Origin: Hyphomicrobiales bacterium
Lineage (GTDB): Bacteria > Pseudomonadota > Alphaproteobacteria > Rhizobiales > Beijerinckiaceae
DNA length: 39,322 bases
Assembly (NCBI GenBank): GCA_900470775.1
Contig: UCBZ01000021.1
Coordinates: forward strand, 1-39,322
Direction of reading: 5' to 3'
Shown: piece by piece, positions 1 through 7,889 of the stretch
Layout: each line of letters starts with the position of its first letter
Numbering within the stretch: the first letter of the stretch is position 1
Made by a program: the position numbers and the translations under genes
Notes under the pieces: generated by a model
The model's input: the letters and a program-made list of their open reading frames with translations, nothing else
What the model was told of the DNA's origin: nothing
Databases searched by the model: none

Positions 1-39
1 AACAGCCGCGCCAGCGACTCAGGCTGGGAAGAGTTCTGA
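1..39 (+). CDS. C-terminal end of a probable methyl-accepting chemotaxis protein (partial)
   Basis: The first frame reads NSRASDSGWEEF and then a stop at 37-39. Only the last 12 codons are in the window. The ending GWEEF matches the xWxxF pentapeptide (NWETF type) found at the extreme C-terminus of many chemoreceptors, where it tethers the CheR methyltransferase and CheB methylesterase; the polar, flexible stretch before it is also typical. This is inference from a very short sequence: the same 39 bases could be the end of an unrelated gene or not coding at all. The neighbouring araC gene is convergent with it. Confidence 0.45.
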   Translation, partial: NSRASDSGWEEF

Positions 40-70
40 GCGAACCGGCCTTCCCTCGGAAAGCTGAAAT

Positions 71-101
71 GGGGCCTGGATCGCGACGCGGTTCAGGCCC
101 C
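71..101 (-). terminator. Hairpin at the 3' end of the AraC gene
   Basis: Perfect 8-bp inverted repeat, GGGGCCTG at 71-78 and CAGGCCCC at 94-101, with a 15-nt loop. It overlaps the araC stop codon. On the minus strand it is followed by a modestly T-rich stretch rather than a true U-run, so termination is plausible but unproven. It could also serve the convergent plus-strand gene that ends at 39. Confidence 0.35.
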
Positions 102-998
102 GATCATGTCGAGGCCTGAGCCGCCACGCAGGCGGGCGGCGTCCCGCAGCGGCGGCGCGCCAAACAACCGCCGATACTCCCGGCTGAACTGCGACGGGCT
201 GTCATACCCGACCCGGAAGCCGGCCGAGGCGGCATCGAGCGCCGTGCCGAGGATCAATCGCCGGGCTTCCTGCAAGCGCAGCTGCTTTTGATATTGCAGC
301 GGGCTCATCGCGGTCACCGCCTTGAAATGCTGATGCAGCGCGGATGGGCTCATGCTCGCCTCCTGTGCCAGCGTCTCGACGCTGAAGGCCTTGTCGTAAT
401 TGCGCTTGATCCAGCCGATGGCGCGATTGACCTGCTGCAGCCGGCTCTCGCCGGTGGCGATCTGGCGCAGCCGCGCCGCCTGCTCCCCGGTCATCAGCCG
501 ATAAAGGATCTCGCGCTCTGCCAGAGGCGCCAGCATCGCGATATCGCGCGGGGCCTCCAGCAGCCGCACCATTCGCAGCGTCGCATCGAGCAGTTCCGGC
601 GCGACGGGATTGAGCGCCAGGCCAGGACCCGCACCATTGCTGGCCTGCTCGTCCACATCCGTCTCCAGCATGATCGAACCGAGCAGGACGGGATCGAGAT
701 TGAGGCGGACGCAGAGATAGGGCCGCTCGGCAGTCGCCTCAACGACCTGTCCGATGACAGGCAGATCGACCGAGACGACGAGATACTGGCTGCGGTCATA
801 GCGGTAGACCTGGTTGCCGAGCATCACCTGCTTGCGGCCCTGGACGATGATGCAGAGTGCCGGCTCATGCAGCACGTGCAGCGGCTCGGTCGGCTGGCAG
901 GAGCGGATCAGGGCAAGGCGCGGGATCGCCGTCTCATGCACGCCATCGGCCGCGACCAGCCTGCCGACCAGCGCCGCCAGTTCCTCGATCTGTTGCAT
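93..998 (-). CDS. AraC family transcriptional regulator with AraC_N domain
   Basis: 301 residues. Residues about 25-185 resemble the AraC_N effector-binding domain (IVQGRKQVMLG and the YLCVRLNLDP strand are characteristic), and residues about 190-285 form the double helix-turn-helix AraC DNA-binding domain, with ETLAQEASMSPSALHQHFK as the first reader helix region and AASAGFRVGYDSPSQFSREY as the classical second HTH signature. It should act as a cytoplasmic transcription activator. It is divergent from a short-chain dehydrogenase gene across 217 bp. Regulators of this subfamily commonly control an adjacent oxidoreductase, so that gene is the likely target; the inducer cannot be predicted. Confidence 0.9.
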   Translation of the reverse strand: MQQIEELAALVGRLVAADGVHETAIPRLALIRSCQPTEPLHVLHEPALCIIVQGRKQVMLGNQVYRYDRSQYLVVSVDLPVIGQVVEATAERPYLCVRLNLDPVLLGSIMLETDVDEQASNGAGPGLALNPVAPELLDATLRMVRLLEAPRDIAMLAPLAEREILYRLMTGEQAARLRQIATGESRLQQVNRAIGWIKRNYDKAFSVETLAQEASMSPSALHQHFKAVTAMSPLQYQKQLRLQEARRLILGTALDAASAGFRVGYDSPSQFSREYRRLFGAPPLRDAARLRGGSGLDMIGA

Positions 999-1215
999 GG
1001 GCCGCCTCCATCATTCCGTGGGCGTCTCGGCGACGCCGCCTTGCTGGGCTTTCATACAATGATTTGCCGCGCCTGCGCGATTGGAAAACGCCTTCCCTGG
1101 AGGATCGTGCAATCCTTGCGTCGCATCGGTCTACCGCATGCCGGCCCCGGCGGGGCATTGCTCTCCCCACACCAGCCGCCCCTTCCGGACGGATCGGTCA
1201 CCACAGGAGAGCATC

Positions 1216-1950
1216 ATGTCTGGACTTGAAGGCAAGGTCGTCGCCATCACCGGCGCGAGCAGCGGCATCGGCGAGGCGACCGCACGGCTGCTCGCCGCCC
1301 GGGGCGCACAGGTCCTGATCGGCGCAAGGCGGGGCGATCTGCTCGAGAAACTGGCCGGCGAGATCGCGGCTGCCGGCGGCACGGTGCGCCAGCGCGTCGT
1401 CGACGTCACCGATGCAAGCGATGTCGAGGATTTCATCGGCTATGCCGAGGTCGAATTCGGCCGGGTCGACGTCATCGTCAACAATGCCGGGCTGATGCCG
1501 CTATCGCGGCTCGACGCCGGCAAGATCGACGAATGGGACCGGATGATCGACGTCAACATTCGTGGCGTCCTGCATGGCATCAGGGCCGGGCTGCCGATCA
1601 TGAAGCGGCAGGGCTCCGGGCAGTTCGTCAACATCTCCTCGATCGGCGGCCATCAGGTCTATCCGACCGCGGCGGTCTACTGCGCGACGAAATTTGCGGT
1701 GGTGGCGATCTCCGAGGGCTTGCGCCAGGAGCATGACGACATACGTGTCACTGTGATCTCGCCCGGCGTCACCCGCTCCGAGCTCGCCTCAACCATCACA
1801 GACCCCGGCGCCCAGGCCGCCATGGCCGAGTTCCGCCAGATCGCGATCGAGCCGGAGGCCATCGCTCGCGCCATCGCTTTCTCGATCGAGCAGCCCGGCG
1901 ATGTCGATGTCAGCGAGATCATCGTGCGGCCGACGGCCAGCCCGTATTGA
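1216..1950 (+). CDS. SDR family oxidoreductase (classical short-chain dehydrogenase)
   Basis: 244 residues, the usual size of classical SDRs. The NAD(P)-binding TGASSGIG is at residues 12-19, NNAG at 89-92, the active-site serine in NISS near 142, and the catalytic YCATK with Tyr155 and Lys159. Arg38-Arg39 after the second strand suggests NADP(H) preference. The start at 1216 is chosen because AGGAGA lies at 1205-1210 and the protein then begins directly at the Rossmann fold; the frame is open further upstream, to 1081, but that extension does not resemble the family. Substrate unknown. It is divergent from the AraC regulator, which probably controls it, and is followed in the same direction by an Atu4866-type gene. 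Confidence 0.93.
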   Translation: MSGLEGKVVAITGASSGIGEATARLLAARGAQVLIGARRGDLLEKLAGEIAAAGGTVRQRVVDVTDASDVEDFIGYAEVEFGRVDVIVNNAGLMPLSRLDAGKIDEWDRMIDVNIRGVLHGIRAGLPIMKRQGSGQFVNISSIGGHQVYPTAAVYCATKFAVVAISEGLRQEHDDIRVTVISPGVTRSELASTITDPGAQAAMAEFRQIAIEPEAIARAIAFSIEQPGDVDVSEIIVRPTASPY

Positions 1951-2053
1951 ACCTGTTGCTCGCGCGGCGCGACTGCAGGTTCTGACCATTGAAGTTTGGA
2001 AGATCGGATTTTGGGAAGAGCCCAATGTCCTGGAAGACCCTGGAGACCCGACC

Positions 2054-2428
2054 ATGCCTTTGACAAACATGCTTCAGTCGCTGAGCCATTTCGCCGCCGG
2101 CTTCGTTCCCTCCGCCCGGCCGACCCGTTCGCTTGAGATCGCGATGGTGGACGAGGCCGACGCCTTCGCCCGCGCCGCGCTCGGCCGCTGGGCGACCGAG
2201 GACGGCGCGATCGTGATCGAGCTGCGGCCCGACGGCCGCTACAACAAGGCCAAGCAGGCGACGCCTGCCTGGTATCATGGCCGCTACGAGGTCGATCGCT
2301 CGCAGCTCTATTTCGAGAGCGACAGCGGGCAGGTCGCCAAGGGCGAGATGCGCCGCGGCGTGCTCAGCATCGGCGAGAAGCAGTTCCGCCGCGCGCGGCT
2401 CACGCCCGAGCTCAATAGCCAACCGTGA
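2054..2428 (+). CDS. Atu4866 domain-containing small protein
   Basis: 124 residues. The C-terminal two thirds (from about residue 40: LGRWATEDGAIVIELRPDGR, then YHGRYEV and LYFESDSGQVAKGEM) resemble the small beta-rich Atu4866 family named after an Agrobacterium protein of unknown function; the repeated strand/turn pattern is lipocalin-like. GGAG at 2042-2045 sets the start at 2054. It follows the SDR gene by 103 bp and may be cotranscribed. Its 3' end overlaps the convergent reductase gene by 17 bp. In related genomes such genes often travel with oxidoreductases, but no biochemical function can be assigned. Family call from memory of the sequence pattern. Confidence 0.65.
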   Translation: MPLTNMLQSLSHFAAGFVPSARPTRSLEIAMVDEADAFARAALGRWATEDGAIVIELRPDGRYNKAKQATPAWYHGRYEVDRSQLYFESDSGQVAKGEMRRGVLSIGEKQFRRARLTPELNSQP

Positions 2429-3023
2429 AGCGGCGACGGCTGTGGGCGGGCTTTTCAAGCTCGTCCACCAGCGCGATCGCATAATCCTCGGCCGAGATTT
2501 TGCTCTCGCCGTTGCCATCGACGAGAAGCTGGTCGAGGCCGAGGCGGAACGTCCCCGTGCACTCGCCCGGCGCGATGATCGCCGAGGGTGACAGGAAGGT
2601 CCAGTCCAGCGTCTTTTCCTGCTTGAGCAGCTCGAGATAGGCGCCGCCCTTCCGGGCCTCGTCGAGATAGATCGCCGGGAATTCCGGCGTATCGACCAGC
2701 TTCACGCCCGGCGCGACCTCGAGGCTGCCGGCGCCGCCGACAACGAGATAGCGCTTCACTCCGGACTGTTTCACGGCGCCGAGCAGGGCGTCGGCGTCGC
2801 TGGCGAGGTAATGGACCGAGCTGATCGCCACATCATGGCCGGCAAGCAGCGTGGCGAGGCCGTCCTTGTCAAGGATGTCGCCCTTGACGGCGGTGACGCC
2901 CGGCAGCGCCGGCACCTTTTCGGGGTTGCGCACAATGGCCGTGACCGTGTGGCCGCGCGAAACCAGCTCGGAGAGGATGCGCGAGCCGATGAAGCCGGTG
3001 GCGCCGATCAATGCAATGCTCAT
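2412..3023 (-). CDS. NmrA-like NAD(P)-binding reductase / atypical SDR
   Basis: 203 residues. The N-terminal ALIGATGFIGSRI (residues 4-16) is the GxxGxxG dinucleotide-binding motif of the atypical SDR (NmrA/YtfG/biliverdin-reductase-like) group. KGDILD and VVGGAGSLEV follow at the expected spacing, and the C-terminus FTVGY is typical of this small subgroup. There is no classical YxxxK, so it may be a reductase or a redox sensor. The start at 3023 is chosen because the motif begins two codons later and AGGA lies just upstream; an upstream in-frame Met at 3113 would run through the operator region. Divergent from an HxlR regulator, which probably represses it. Overlaps the convergent gene by 17 bp. 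Confidence 0.85.
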   Translation of the reverse strand: MSIALIGATGFIGSRILSELVSRGHTVTAIVRNPEKVPALPGVTAVKGDILDKDGLATLLAGHDVAISSVHYLASDADALLGAVKQSGVKRYLVVGGAGSLEVAPGVKLVDTPEFPAIYLDEARKGGAYLELLKQEKTLDWTFLSPSAIIAPGECTGTFRLGLDQLLVDGNGESKISAEDYAIALVDELEKPAHSRRRFTVGY

Positions 3024-3041
3024 GACAGGGGTCCTTTGTTC

Positions 3042-3060
3042 TGGTAACCAATGGATACCA
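3042..3060. promoter_or_regulatory. Probable HxlR operator palindrome
   Basis: TGGTAACCAATGGATACCA is an inverted repeat of the form TGGTA-n-CCA-n-TGG-n-TACCA, symmetric at 16 of 19 positions. It sits between the divergent reductase (start 3023) and HxlR gene (start 3147). A second CCAATGGA copy lies at 3066-3073, so there may be two overlapping half-operators. Position and symmetry point to the dimeric HxlR protein as ligand; this is inference. Confidence 0.6.
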
Positions 3061-3146
3061 ACGATCCAATGGAACCCACATGGCTTGCTGCGTGCCACCC
3101 GTAAAGAAGGCACTTTCGCGAGACATGGTCACCTGGGGGAAACCGC

Positions 3147-3521
3147 ATGCTGCAACGCCCCGATCCTTTCAGCGCGCAATGCCCGACGCGTCAGGTCCTC
3201 GACCGTATCGGCGACAAATGGGCCGTGCTGATCCTGATCATGCTCGACCGCGAGACGCTGCGCTTCAACGAGTTGCGCCGCCGCATCGAGAACATTTCGC
3301 AGAAAATGCTGTCGCAGACGCTGAAGAGCCTCGAACGCGACGGGCTGGTCAGGCGCGAGGTTTTTGCCACCGTGCCGGTGACGGTCGAATATTCGCTGAC
3401 CGACCTCGGACGCACGCTGGCAGCAACGGTGCAGGCGCTGACGCTCTGGGCCGAGAGCCATATCGGCGCGGTGCAGGAAGCGCAGAGGCGCTACGATCGC
3501 GGGGACGTGCGCCTGTCGTGA
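3147..3521 (+). CDS. HxlR family winged-helix transcriptional regulator
   Basis: 124 residues. The opening CPTRQVLDRIGDKWAVLIL (residues 12-30) is the signature of HxlR proteins, followed by the winged helix (RFNELRRRIENISQKMLSQTLKSLERDG) and the wing (VEYSLTDLG). Cys12 lies just before the first helix, where the redox-sensing cysteine of YodB/QorR/HypR-type regulators is found, so oxidant or electrophile sensing is plausible. Divergent from the NmrA-like reductase; the 123-bp gap contains a 19-bp palindrome. Likely an autorepressing regulator that is released on oxidation and induces the reductase. Confidence 0.92.
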   Translation: MLQRPDPFSAQCPTRQVLDRIGDKWAVLILIMLDRETLRFNELRRRIENISQKMLSQTLKSLERDGLVRREVFATVPVTVEYSLTDLGRTLAATVQALTLWAESHIGAVQEAQRRYDRGDVRLS

Positions 3522-3530
3522 GGCCCGGGG

Positions 3531-6125
3531 TCAGCCCTTGCCGGTCAAGGGCTTGGCGCCGTCGAAGAAGTCGGCCCAGATTTCTGGCGGCGGCCCGTCG
3601 TCGCGGATCTCGCTCGCCTTGAAGGCATCTGGCGCGGTCTGCGCGAGGTCATCCCATTCGATCGGCATGGCAACGGATGCGCCGGGACGGGCTCGCGTCG
3701 AATAGGGCGCGATGGCGGTCGCGCCCCGGCCGTTGCGCAGGTAGTCGATGAAGATCTTGCCCTTGCGCGCCTTCTTCGACAGCGTCGCGGTGTAGAGCGA
3801 CGGCTCTGCTTGCGCGATGGCCTGGGCGAAATCCCGCGCGAAACCCTTAACGCGATCCCAGTCCGCCTTCGGCTTCAGGGGCATTACGACATGGTAGCCC
3901 TTGCCGCCGGAGGTCTTGAGCAGCGTCTTGAAGCCCAATTCCTGCAGGCGGTCGCGGACCGTCAGGGCGCCGTCGCGGACACGTTCGAGCGGGACGCCGG
4001 GATCGGGATCGAGATCGAAGATGATCTGGTCGGGTGTCTCGACGGTGTCGATCGCGGCACCCCAGAGATGGATTTCGACGGTTCCGAGCTGCACCAGCGC
4101 TGCCAGCCCATCGAACTCGCGGATGAAGAGCAGCTCCTCGCCATCCTTGTCCTTCTTGCGCAGGACGGCGTCGTGCATGCCGGGCATGGCATGCTTCTGG
4201 AAGAAGGAATGCCCTTCGATCCCATTGGGCGCCCGGACGAGGCTGAGCGGGCGGTCGATGACATGGGGCCGCATCAGCGGCCAGACCGTCGCGTAATAGT
4301 CGAGCAAGCCCTGCTTGGTGAGGCCAATATCGGGCCAAAGCGGCTTGTCGGGGCTGCTGAGCTTGACCTGCGTCGTCTCGCGCGAGACCGATGTCATCGG
4401 GCTCGCCTTGGCCGGTTTGGCCTTTGCCGATTTGCCTGCGGGGGCTTTCGCGGGCTTTGCGTCCGCCTCTTCGACAGGCGCCGGACGCTCGGCGACGACA
4501 TCGTCGGCCGGCTTGTCCTCGCGCAGGCCGAGATAGCTCGCATGGCGAAGCGTCCTGGAGGCCGTCCACGCGCGAAACTCGACCTCCGCAACCAGTTCCG
4601 GCTTCACCCAGACGATGCCGCGCTCACGCGCCGCCGCGCCGCTGAAAGGCGAGGCCTCAGCGGTGATCCCATCGAGCCTCGTCTTCAGCGCCGCGGCGGA
4701 TTTGCGGCTGAAGCCGGTGCCGACGCGGCCGGCGGGCTTGAGCTCGCCGCCCTCATGGTAGCCGGCGACGATCGAGCCCAGCTCGTGTTTAGAGCTCTTC
4801 GACGGCACATAGCCGGCGATGACGAATTCCTGGCGCTGGGTGCATTTCGACTTGATCCAGTCGCGGCCGCGCCCGCTGCGATAGGGCGCGTCGGCGCGCT
4901 TGGAGATGACGCCCTCCAGCCCCATCCGGCAGGCATGGCGCAGCATGGTCTGGCCCGGCTCGACGAAATGCTCGCTGTAACGCAGCGGCGTCTCGCCCTC
5001 GATCCTGTGGAACAGGGCCTCCAGCCGCTCCTTGCGCGCCAGCAGCGGGTCGGCCCGAAGATCCTCGCCGTCGAGATGCAACAGGTCGAAGGCGAAGAAG
5101 ACGAGCTGGCCGGTGCGTCCTTCCGACAGCGCCTCCTGCAGGGCCGAGAAGGACGACAGCCCGTTTTCGCCCAGCGCCACGACCTCGCCATCGATCAGCG
5201 CCGTGTCGCAAGGCAGATCGCCCAGTGCCTTCGCCAGGGTCGCGCCGAAGCGATCGGTCCAGTCCAGCCCCGAACGGGTGAGCAGCACGGCCTTGCCGTC
5301 CTCGATGCGGGCCTGCAGCCTGTAGCCGTCGAACTTGACCTCGTGCAGCCAGGTCTCGCCGGCCGGCGGCTTGTCCTGAAGCGTCGCGAGGCAGGGTTCG
5401 ACAAAGCGCGGCAGCGTGTCGGCAGCCTTTTTCGTCTTGCGCGCGCTTTTGGTCTTGGTCTTGGCTGGGGGCCTTGGCTTGGCCTCCGCCGAACTGACAT
5501 CGTCGCTGCCCGGCCGCTTGGTCCTGGCCCAGATTTTCGGTTTCGCCGCCTTGCCGGCGCCGACATTCTCGACGCCGAGCCCCGATTTCACCGAGTTCGG
5601 CGCGCTTTGGAGGATGTCGCCGTCCTGGCGGGCGGCCGCGTCGTCGACCTTGATCAGCAGCCAGTTGTCGCGCTTCTCGCCCCGGCGCGGCTTGAGTCGG
5701 ACGAGATGCCATTGGCCGGCGAGCTTGTGACCCTGCAGGATGAATGAGAGATGGCCCTTCTCCATGCCGAAGGCGGGATCGCCTTCCGGCACCCAGCGCC
5801 CCTCGTCCCAGACGATGACCGAACCCGCGCCATACTGGCCTTCGGGAATCGTGCCTTCGAAGCTGCCATATTCGAGCGGGTGGTCCTCGACATGGACGGC
5901 AAGCCGCTTCTCGTCGGGATCGAGGCTCGGCCCCCGCGTCACCGCCCATGACCAGAGCACACCGTCATGCTCGAGCCGGAGATCGTAATGCAGGCGCCTT
6001 GCGGCGTGCTTGTGAATGACGAACGCACCGCCCTGCGCCGCCGCTTTTTTGCGGGCCGCGGCGCCCTTGGGCTCCCTGGTGAGGGTGAAGTCGCGCTTGG
6101 CGCGATAGAGGTCCAGCGTCGCCAT
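3531..6125 (-). CDS. ligD: ATP-dependent DNA ligase LigD (phosphoesterase-ligase-polymerase)
   Basis: 864 residues, full-length for multifunctional LigD, which processes and seals double-strand breaks in bacterial NHEJ. Domain order is PE-LIG-POL. The 3'-phosphoesterase domain is about residues 15-165, with His40, His46, Asp48, Arg50 and His82 at the active-site positions. The ligase domain is about 240-530, with adenylation Lys264 in KFDGYR, motif IV EGVISKR at 404-410 and motif V Lys425/Lys427. The primase-like polymerase is about 590-860, with metal ligands Asp704 and Asp706 (DLDPDPG) and Asp794. Two Lys/Ala/Pro-rich linkers (about 195-238 and 545-580) separate the domains. It starts 11 bp after the ku stop, in the same operon. 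All catalytic residues appear intact. Confidence 0.97.
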   Translation of the reverse strand: MATLDLYRAKRDFTLTREPKGAAARKKAAAQGGAFVIHKHAARRLHYDLRLEHDGVLWSWAVTRGPSLDPDEKRLAVHVEDHPLEYGSFEGTIPEGQYGAGSVIVWDEGRWVPEGDPAFGMEKGHLSFILQGHKLAGQWHLVRLKPRRGEKRDNWLLIKVDDAAARQDGDILQSAPNSVKSGLGVENVGAGKAAKPKIWARTKRPGSDDVSSAEAKPRPPAKTKTKSARKTKKAADTLPRFVEPCLATLQDKPPAGETWLHEVKFDGYRLQARIEDGKAVLLTRSGLDWTDRFGATLAKALGDLPCDTALIDGEVVALGENGLSSFSALQEALSEGRTGQLVFFAFDLLHLDGEDLRADPLLARKERLEALFHRIEGETPLRYSEHFVEPGQTMLRHACRMGLEGVISKRADAPYRSGRGRDWIKSKCTQRQEFVIAGYVPSKSSKHELGSIVAGYHEGGELKPAGRVGTGFSRKSAAALKTRLDGITAEASPFSGAAARERGIVWVKPELVAEVEFRAWTASRTLRHASYLGLREDKPADDVVAERPAPVEEADAKPAKAPAGKSAKAKPAKASPMTSVSRETTQVKLSSPDKPLWPDIGLTKQGLLDYYATVWPLMRPHVIDRPLSLVRAPNGIEGHSFFQKHAMPGMHDAVLRKKDKDGEELLFIREFDGLAALVQLGTVEIHLWGAAIDTVETPDQIIFDLDPDPGVPLERVRDGALTVRDRLQELGFKTLLKTSGGKGYHVVMPLKPKADWDRVKGFARDFAQAIAQAEPSLYTATLSKKARKGKIFIDYLRNGRGATAIAPYSTRARPGASVAMPIEWDDLAQTAPDAFKASEIRDDGPPPEIWADFFDGAKPLTGKG

Positions 6126-6136
6126 CGCCTTGCTCC

Positions 6137-7027
6137 TCAGGCCGATTTACGCGCCTTGGCGGCCGGTTTCTTGCCCGTCGGATTCTTGGCGCCGGCTTTC
6201 GCGGGCGCTGCCTTCTTTGCTGATGCCGGATTGTCGGCGACCGCATCGTCGTCCCCGGCGAGGCTTTTCTTCAGCGCGTCGAACAGGTTGACGACATTGG
6301 CCGGGCGTTCGGCCGCCTGCACGACGGGCGGCTTCTTGCCCTTCTGCTTGGCCTGGATCAGCGCCAGCAACGCCTCCTCATAGCGATCCTCGAAGCCCGA
6401 CGGGTCGAAGCTCGCCTGCTTCTTGTCGATAATATGGGTCGCGAGATCGATCAGTTCCGGGTCGATCTTGGTCTTGGCCATGCCGCGGAAGATCTCGTCG
6501 GGTTTACGGACCGTCTTGTCGTAGCGCAGCGTCGTCAGCAGCAGCCCCTTGTCGAAAGGCTCGATCATCACCGGGCGCTCGCGGCGATAGAGCACGATGC
6601 GGGCGATGCCGGCCTTCTTCTGGCGCGCCATCGCCTCGCGGATCACCGCAAAGGCCTCCTCCGAGACATCGTCGGCGGGCGTCACATAATAGGGCGTGTC
6701 GAAATAGATCTGCGGGATGTCGGCGCGATTGACGAACTGCTCGATCGACAGCGTGTGCGAGGATTCGATCTGGACGGCGTCGATCTCGTCCTCCTCGACG
6801 AGCAGGTACTCGTCGTCACCGATCTCGTAGCCCTTGACCTCGTCGTCATCGCCGACCGGCTTGCCGGAGACGCTGTCGATGTACTGGCGCCGGACGGTGT
6901 TACCGGTCTTGCGGTTGATGACGCGGAAGGAAACCTTCTCGCTGTGGTCGGTCGTTCCCGTCAGTTCGACGGCGCAAGAGACCAGCGAGAGCTTGAGATA
7001 GCCCTTCCAGGCGGGACGCGGCGCCAT
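6137..7027 (-). CDS. ku: Non-homologous end joining protein Ku
   Basis: 296 residues. Bacterial Ku forms a homodimeric ring that loads on DNA ends and recruits LigD. Residues about 1-250 match the Ku core (WKGYLKLSLVSCAV at the start, then VSFRVINRKTGNTVRRQYID, the acidic LLVEEDEIDAVQIESSHT and YFDTPYYVTPADD). Residues about 258-296 form a lysine/alanine/proline-rich tail like that of other bacterial Ku proteins, where it aids DNA binding and ring threading. Its ATG overlaps the stop of the small upstream gene by one base, suggesting translational coupling, and ligD follows after 11 bp. Confidence 0.97.
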   Translation of the reverse strand: MAPRPAWKGYLKLSLVSCAVELTGTTDHSEKVSFRVINRKTGNTVRRQYIDSVSGKPVGDDDEVKGYEIGDDEYLLVEEDEIDAVQIESSHTLSIEQFVNRADIPQIYFDTPYYVTPADDVSEEAFAVIREAMARQKKAGIARIVLYRRERPVMIEPFDKGLLLTTLRYDKTVRKPDEIFRGMAKTKIDPELIDLATHIIDKKQASFDPSGFEDRYEEALLALIQAKQKGKKPPVVQAAERPANVVNLFDALKKSLAGDDDAVADNPASAKKAAPAKAGAKNPTGKKPAAKARKSA

Positions 7028-7254
7028 CAGGCGGCCCTCGCCTGAGCGAGGCGCGGAATGGCCGCCAGCGCATCGGCGCGGACCAGATCCTCGCGCGACG
7101 GCGACGGGATCGGGTCTTCCAGGATGGCGAGCAGCACGTCGCGGTCGAGCTGGCCGTTGCCGATCACGCTGGCGAGTGCCTCGCGCGTCTCCCGCTCCGC
7201 CCGCAACTGCGCGCTGAGCGCGATGATGAGGCGATCCTTGTCCGACATACGCAT
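7027..7254 (-). CDS. Small hypothetical protein translationally coupled to Ku
   Basis: About 75 residues, starting MRMSDKDRLIIALSAQLRAE; the start could be the Met at 7254 or at 7248, and neither has a strong ribosome-binding site. It is predicted to be almost wholly helical: an amphipathic N-terminal helix (residues 4-35), a central acidic segment (LLAILEDPIPSPSRED) and a short C-terminal helix. No catalytic motif, signal peptide or membrane segment. Its stop overlaps the ku start in a TGATG arrangement, which argues that it is translated and is the first gene of the ku-ligD operon. I do not recognise the family. It could be an NHEJ accessory protein or merely a coupling leader peptide. Confidence 0.6.
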   Translation of the reverse strand: MRMSDKDRLIIALSAQLRAERETREALASVIGNGQLDRDVLLAILEDPIPSPSREDLVRADALAAIPRLAQARAA

Positions 7255-7478
7255 GACGCTACACCCGCGGTTCGTGATACCAGCCCAACGGACGGCCTCG
7301 TGACTGGTTCCGCCCGGAGCGCTGGCGTTTCCCGCCATTTCGTGTATACCGCCGCCATCCGGCCTCAAAAACCGGCTGCGCGACCCCTCCCCGATGAGGC
7401 GATCGCGGGCTTCGGACCCTGCTGGACGACATCCCGGCTCAGGCCCGCCAGATCAACACCCAACCAAAGGATCACACG

Positions 7479-7748
7479 ATGTCGATCACTGCCGAGCGCA
7501 AGACCGCGCTCATGAAAGAGCATGCCACCAAGCTGAACGACACCGGCTCGCCGGAAGTCCAGGTCGCGATCCTCACCGAGCGCATCAACAACCTGACCGG
7601 CCACTTCAAGTCGCATGTCAAGGACAACCATTCCCGTCGCGGCCTGCTCAAGATGGTCTCGCAGCGCCGTTCGCTGCTCGACTACCTGAAGAGCAAGAGC
7701 GAGCCGCGCTACAAGACGCTGATCGAGAAGCTCGGCATCCGCCGCTGA
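7479..7748 (+). CDS. rpsO: 30S ribosomal protein S15
   Basis: 89 residues, the standard S15 length. The sequence carries the family core [20 protein letters not shown], the [12 protein letters not shown] loop and the C-terminal LLDYLKSK...[13 protein letters not shown]15 binds 16S rRNA at the h20-h22 junction and nucleates the small-subunit platform. AAAGGA at 7466-7471 gives good spacing to the ATG. Its upstream neighbour is the divergent NHEJ operon rather than truB, which usually precedes rpsO in this class. A terminator follows directly, then pnp. S15 commonly represses its own translation through its leader; I cannot identify that structure with confidence in 7255-7478. Confidence 0.98.
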   Translation: MSITAERKTALMKEHATKLNDTGSPEVQVAILTERINNLTGHFKSHVKDNHSRRGLLKMVSQRRSLLDYLKSKSEPRYKTLIEKLGIRR

Positions 7749-7765
7749 TCGACGCCTGACTCCGA

Positions 7766-7797
7766 CGCCCGGTGCGACATCGCTCCGGGCGCTTTTC
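7766..7797 (+). terminator. Rho-independent terminator after rpsO
   Basis: CGCCCGG at 7766-7772 pairs perfectly with CCGGGCG at 7785-7791. After one T-T mismatch, an inner GCG/CGC pair closes a 4-nt loop. CTTTTCT follows. It lies 17 bp after the rpsO stop and would attenuate or end transcription before pnp. Confidence 0.8.
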
Positions 7798-7889
7798 TAA
7801 GGGGTCGCCGCAATGGTGCGGCTCAAAACCCCGCTACAACGCGGCAGCCGCATGGGGCGGCCTGCCGCATGACCCGCCGGGCGTCTTTC

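Noticed and set aside
873..878. CACGTG core as a further parS
   Set aside because: The flanks (AGCACGTGCA) do not match parS; it lies inside araC and is probably chance.
4375..4388. Palindrome GTCTCGCGCGAGAC inside ligD, coding VSRET like the parS in rsmG
   Set aside because: It differs from parS at four symmetric positions, including loss of the central ACGT, so ParB binding is unlikely; the shared VSRET reading is probably coincidence.
3810..5747. Long open frame on the plus strand opposite ligD
   Set aside because: Long antisense frames are expected in GC-rich coding DNA; the translation has no recognisable domain, while the minus strand encodes a complete LigD.
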